The notes under the pieces are model-generated. The model was not told where the DNA came from, did no database searches, and saw only the letters and a list, made by a program, of their open reading frames with translations. A DNA stretch of 7,916 nucleotides from an uncultured Desulfobacterium sp. (GTDB taxonomy: Bacteria; Desulfobacterota; Desulfobacteria; Desulfobacterales; Desulfobacteraceae), in the NCBI GenBank assembly GCA_937124525.1, contig CAKZLA010000140.1:1-7916 (forward strand). The letters are read 5' to 3'. This document shows positions 7,057 through 7,916 of the stretch, in pieces. Numbering within the stretch: position 1 is the first letter of the stretch; each line of letters starts with the position of its first letter. The position numbers were made by a program, and so were the translations under genes.

Positions 7057-7079
7057 GGAGTTCAGAATACGGTCTGCCC
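7048..7079 (-). repeat. Strong 10-bp hairpin just after hslV
   Basis: GGGCAGACCG (7048-7057) and CGGTCTGCCC (7070-7079) pair perfectly around a 12-base loop. The structure starts seven bases after the hslV stop codon. No T-run follows on the coding strand, so it is a poor intrinsic terminator. It might protect the hslV transcript 3' end, cause partial termination or be part of a repeat element. Confidence 0.55.
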
Positions 7080-7086
7080 CTGGCAG

Positions 7087-7623
7087 TTATATGGTTTCTA
7101 TGGTGATGTTATCATTGGTGTAAATGCACAGGGAGGCGGCAATGGCCATGGCTTCTTTCACAATTTCCACCGGGTCAAGCTCCGTGTGCCGCACCAGGGC
7201 CTGGGCTGCGGCCTGGGCACCGGTGCTGCCGGAACCAATGCTGATGACCCCATCGTCGGGTTCAATAATGTCCCCGTTGCCGGACAACAGGTAGGTGACG
7301 TCCTTGTCTGCGGCGATCATCATGGCCTCAAGACGTCTTAAATACTTGTCGGTGCGCCACTCCCGGGCCAGCTCCACAGCACTTCGGGTGAGATTGCCGT
7401 TGAACCGCTCCAATTTTTGTTCCAGCTTTTCCGACAGATGAAGGGCATCGGCTGTTGCACCGGCAAACCCTGTGATGATGGCATCATTATATATGCGTCT
7501 CACCTTCCGGGCCTTGTGTTTGGTTATGGTATTGCCCAGGGTTACCTGGCCATCGCCCGCCACCACCACCCGGCCTTTATGGCGCAGGGCAAGAATGGTT
7601 GTTCCGTGAAATACATCACTCAT
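7087..7623 (-). CDS. hslV: HslV, proteolytic subunit of the HslUV protease
   Basis: Threonine peptidase (family T1B) that forms a double hexameric ring and degrades proteins delivered by HslU; cytoplasmic. The protein starts MSDVFHGTTILALRHKG: a seven-residue propeptide ending in Gly must be removed to expose Thr8, the catalytic nucleophile (Thr1 of mature E. coli HslV). Relative to that Thr, the catalytic Lys33 is K40 and Asp17 is D24 in AGDGQVTLG (22-30); GFAGATADA (52-60) and GSGS (130-133) are also conserved. Its 178 residues are normal. The ATG at 7621-7623 has GGGAG eight bases upstream. A hairpin (7637-7655) abuts that site in the leader. It is first of the likely hslVU-arg transcription unit. 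Identification is secure. Confidence 0.98.
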   Translation of the reverse strand: MSDVFHGTTILALRHKGRVVVAGDGQVTLGNTITKHKARKVRRIYNDAIITGFAGATADALHLSEKLEQKLERFNGNLTRSAVELAREWRTDKYLRRLEAMMIAADKDVTYLLSGNGDIIEPDDGVISIGSGSTGAQAAAQALVRHTELDPVEIVKEAMAIAASLCIYTNDNITIETI

Positions 7624-7636
7624 CTATTTTTCTCCC

Positions 7637-7655
7637 GGCCTGAAGGGGTCAGGCC
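7637..7655 (-). promoter_or_regulatory. Leader hairpin next to the hslV ribosome-binding site
   Basis: GGCCTGA (7637-7643) and TCAGGCC (7649-7655) form a perfect 7-bp stem with a 5-base loop. On the coding strand the stem ends directly against the GGGAG ribosome-binding site (7632-7636) and no T-run follows, so it is a leader structure rather than a terminator. From memory, E. coli hslVU mRNA also has a 5' stem-loop that affects its stability; equivalence here is inference. Confidence 0.55.
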
Positions 7656-7697
7656 TGTCATGTTTCATTTTTATAAAAAATAATTAATATGGCGAAG

Positions 7698-7725
7698 AAT
7701 ATAAGCCCTTGGGGGGAAGATGCAA
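7698..7725 (-). promoter_or_regulatory. Possible sigma-70-type promoter for hslV
   Basis: The coding strand reads TTGCAT (7720-7725), 16 bp, TATATT (7698-7703). The -10 matches the consensus in five of six positions, the -35 in only three. Transcription would start near 7691, giving a ~68-base leader that includes the hairpin at 7637-7655. No recognisable sigma-32 (heat-shock) promoter was found. Confidence 0.33.
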
Positions 7726-7733
7726 GTATTATT

Positions 7734-7916
7734 TCAACGGCGGGGATGGGCCTTGTCATACACTTCCATGAGTCGATCCATGGTGACATGGGTGTAAATC
7801 TGGGTGGTGGAAAGACTGGCATGGCCAAGAATTTCCTGGATTCCCCTGAGATCTGCCCCGGCATCCAGCATATGGGTGGCAAAGGAGTGGCGAAGGGTGT
7901 GTGGAGTCGCAGGAAG
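7734..7916 (-). CDS. xerC: Tyrosine recombinase XerC, C-terminal end (5' part outside window)
   Basis: The last 60 codons of a site-specific tyrosine recombinase, which with a partner resolves chromosome dimers at the dif site near division. The fragment, running in from the right edge, contains the catalytic-domain motifs [10 protein letters not shown] (fragment residues 6-15, the His-x-x-Arg pair at 6 and 9), [15 protein letters not shown] with the third catalytic His at 32 and the nucleophile Tyr at 41, and ends DKAHPRR followed by TGA. The ending [12 protein letters not shown] resembles XerC more than XerD, whose tail usually reads HHPR. The position just before hslVU agrees, since xerC sits next to hslVU in several bacterial groups (for example xerC/codV-clpQY in Bacillus). 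About 240 N-terminal residues lie outside, so the exact paralogue is likely but not proven. Confidence 0.88.
   Translation of the reverse strand, partial: LPATPHTLRHSFATHMLDAGADLRGIQEILGHASLSTTQIYTHVTMDRLMEVYDKAHPRR

Noticed and set aside
7704..7728. Heat-shock (sigma-32) promoter before hslV, from CTTGCAT and a run of C
   Set aside because: The C-run lies only four bases after the -35-like motif, whereas 13-17 bp are needed.
7704..7733. Intrinsic terminator after xerC
   Set aside because: Only a weak CCC/GGG pairing and no T-run on the coding strand; termination cannot be claimed.
1..7916. CRISPR array, tRNA, rRNA, integrated phage or defence system
   Set aside because: No regularly spaced repeats, no RNA-gene-like cloverleaf in the spacers, and no integrase other than the chromosomal XerC end; the coding content is housekeeping.

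Overview
The window is a compact, one-directional stretch of bacterial chromosome. Every recognisable gene is on the minus strand, so transcription runs from the right edge to the left. In transcription order the genes are the 3' end of a XerC-type tyrosine recombinase, hslV, hslU, argB, argD, argF, argG and the first half of argH. The proteins look intact, with family-typical lengths and catalytic motifs. The gene order xerC-hslV-hslU-argB-argD-argF-argG-argH, the protein sequences and the intergenic repeat types fit a Desulfobacterota (deltaproteobacterial) genome, most likely a marine sulfate reducer of the Desulfobacteraceae. That placement is recalled knowledge and inference; no marker gene such as rRNA is present.

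Region by region: 7734-7916 is the C-terminal catalytic part of XerC. A 110-bp gap (7624-7733) holds a possible promoter and a leader hairpin directly before the hslV ribosome-binding site. hslV (7087-7623) and hslU (5472-6857) encode the two-component HslVU protease, but are separated by an unusually long 229-bp gap with palindromes and a heptamer tandem repeat. The hslU stop codon overlaps the argB start (ATGA, 5472-5475). argB (4588-5475) is followed by a 300-bp AT-rich gap with several inverted repeats, then argD, argF and argG, which are tightly packed (gaps of 12 and 11 bp, each with the upstream stop codon fused to the next Shine-Dalgarno as TAAGGAG). A 264-bp gap before argH contains a short element with inverted GGGGTCAGACTTG ends.

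Together argB, argD, argF, argG and argH supply arginine-biosynthesis steps 2, 4, 6, 7 and 8. argC and the acetyl-transfer enzyme (argJ, or argA/argE) are not in the window. The N-acetylglutamate kinase is of the arginine-feedback-inhibited type, as expected for a pathway that recycles the acetyl group.

The protein-coding content is ordinary housekeeping and I see no new enzymatic system. The parts worth a second look are the three long intergenic spacers, each carrying palindromic or repeated DNA that interrupts an otherwise compact gene cluster, and the coupling of a protease gene to the first kinase of arginine synthesis.
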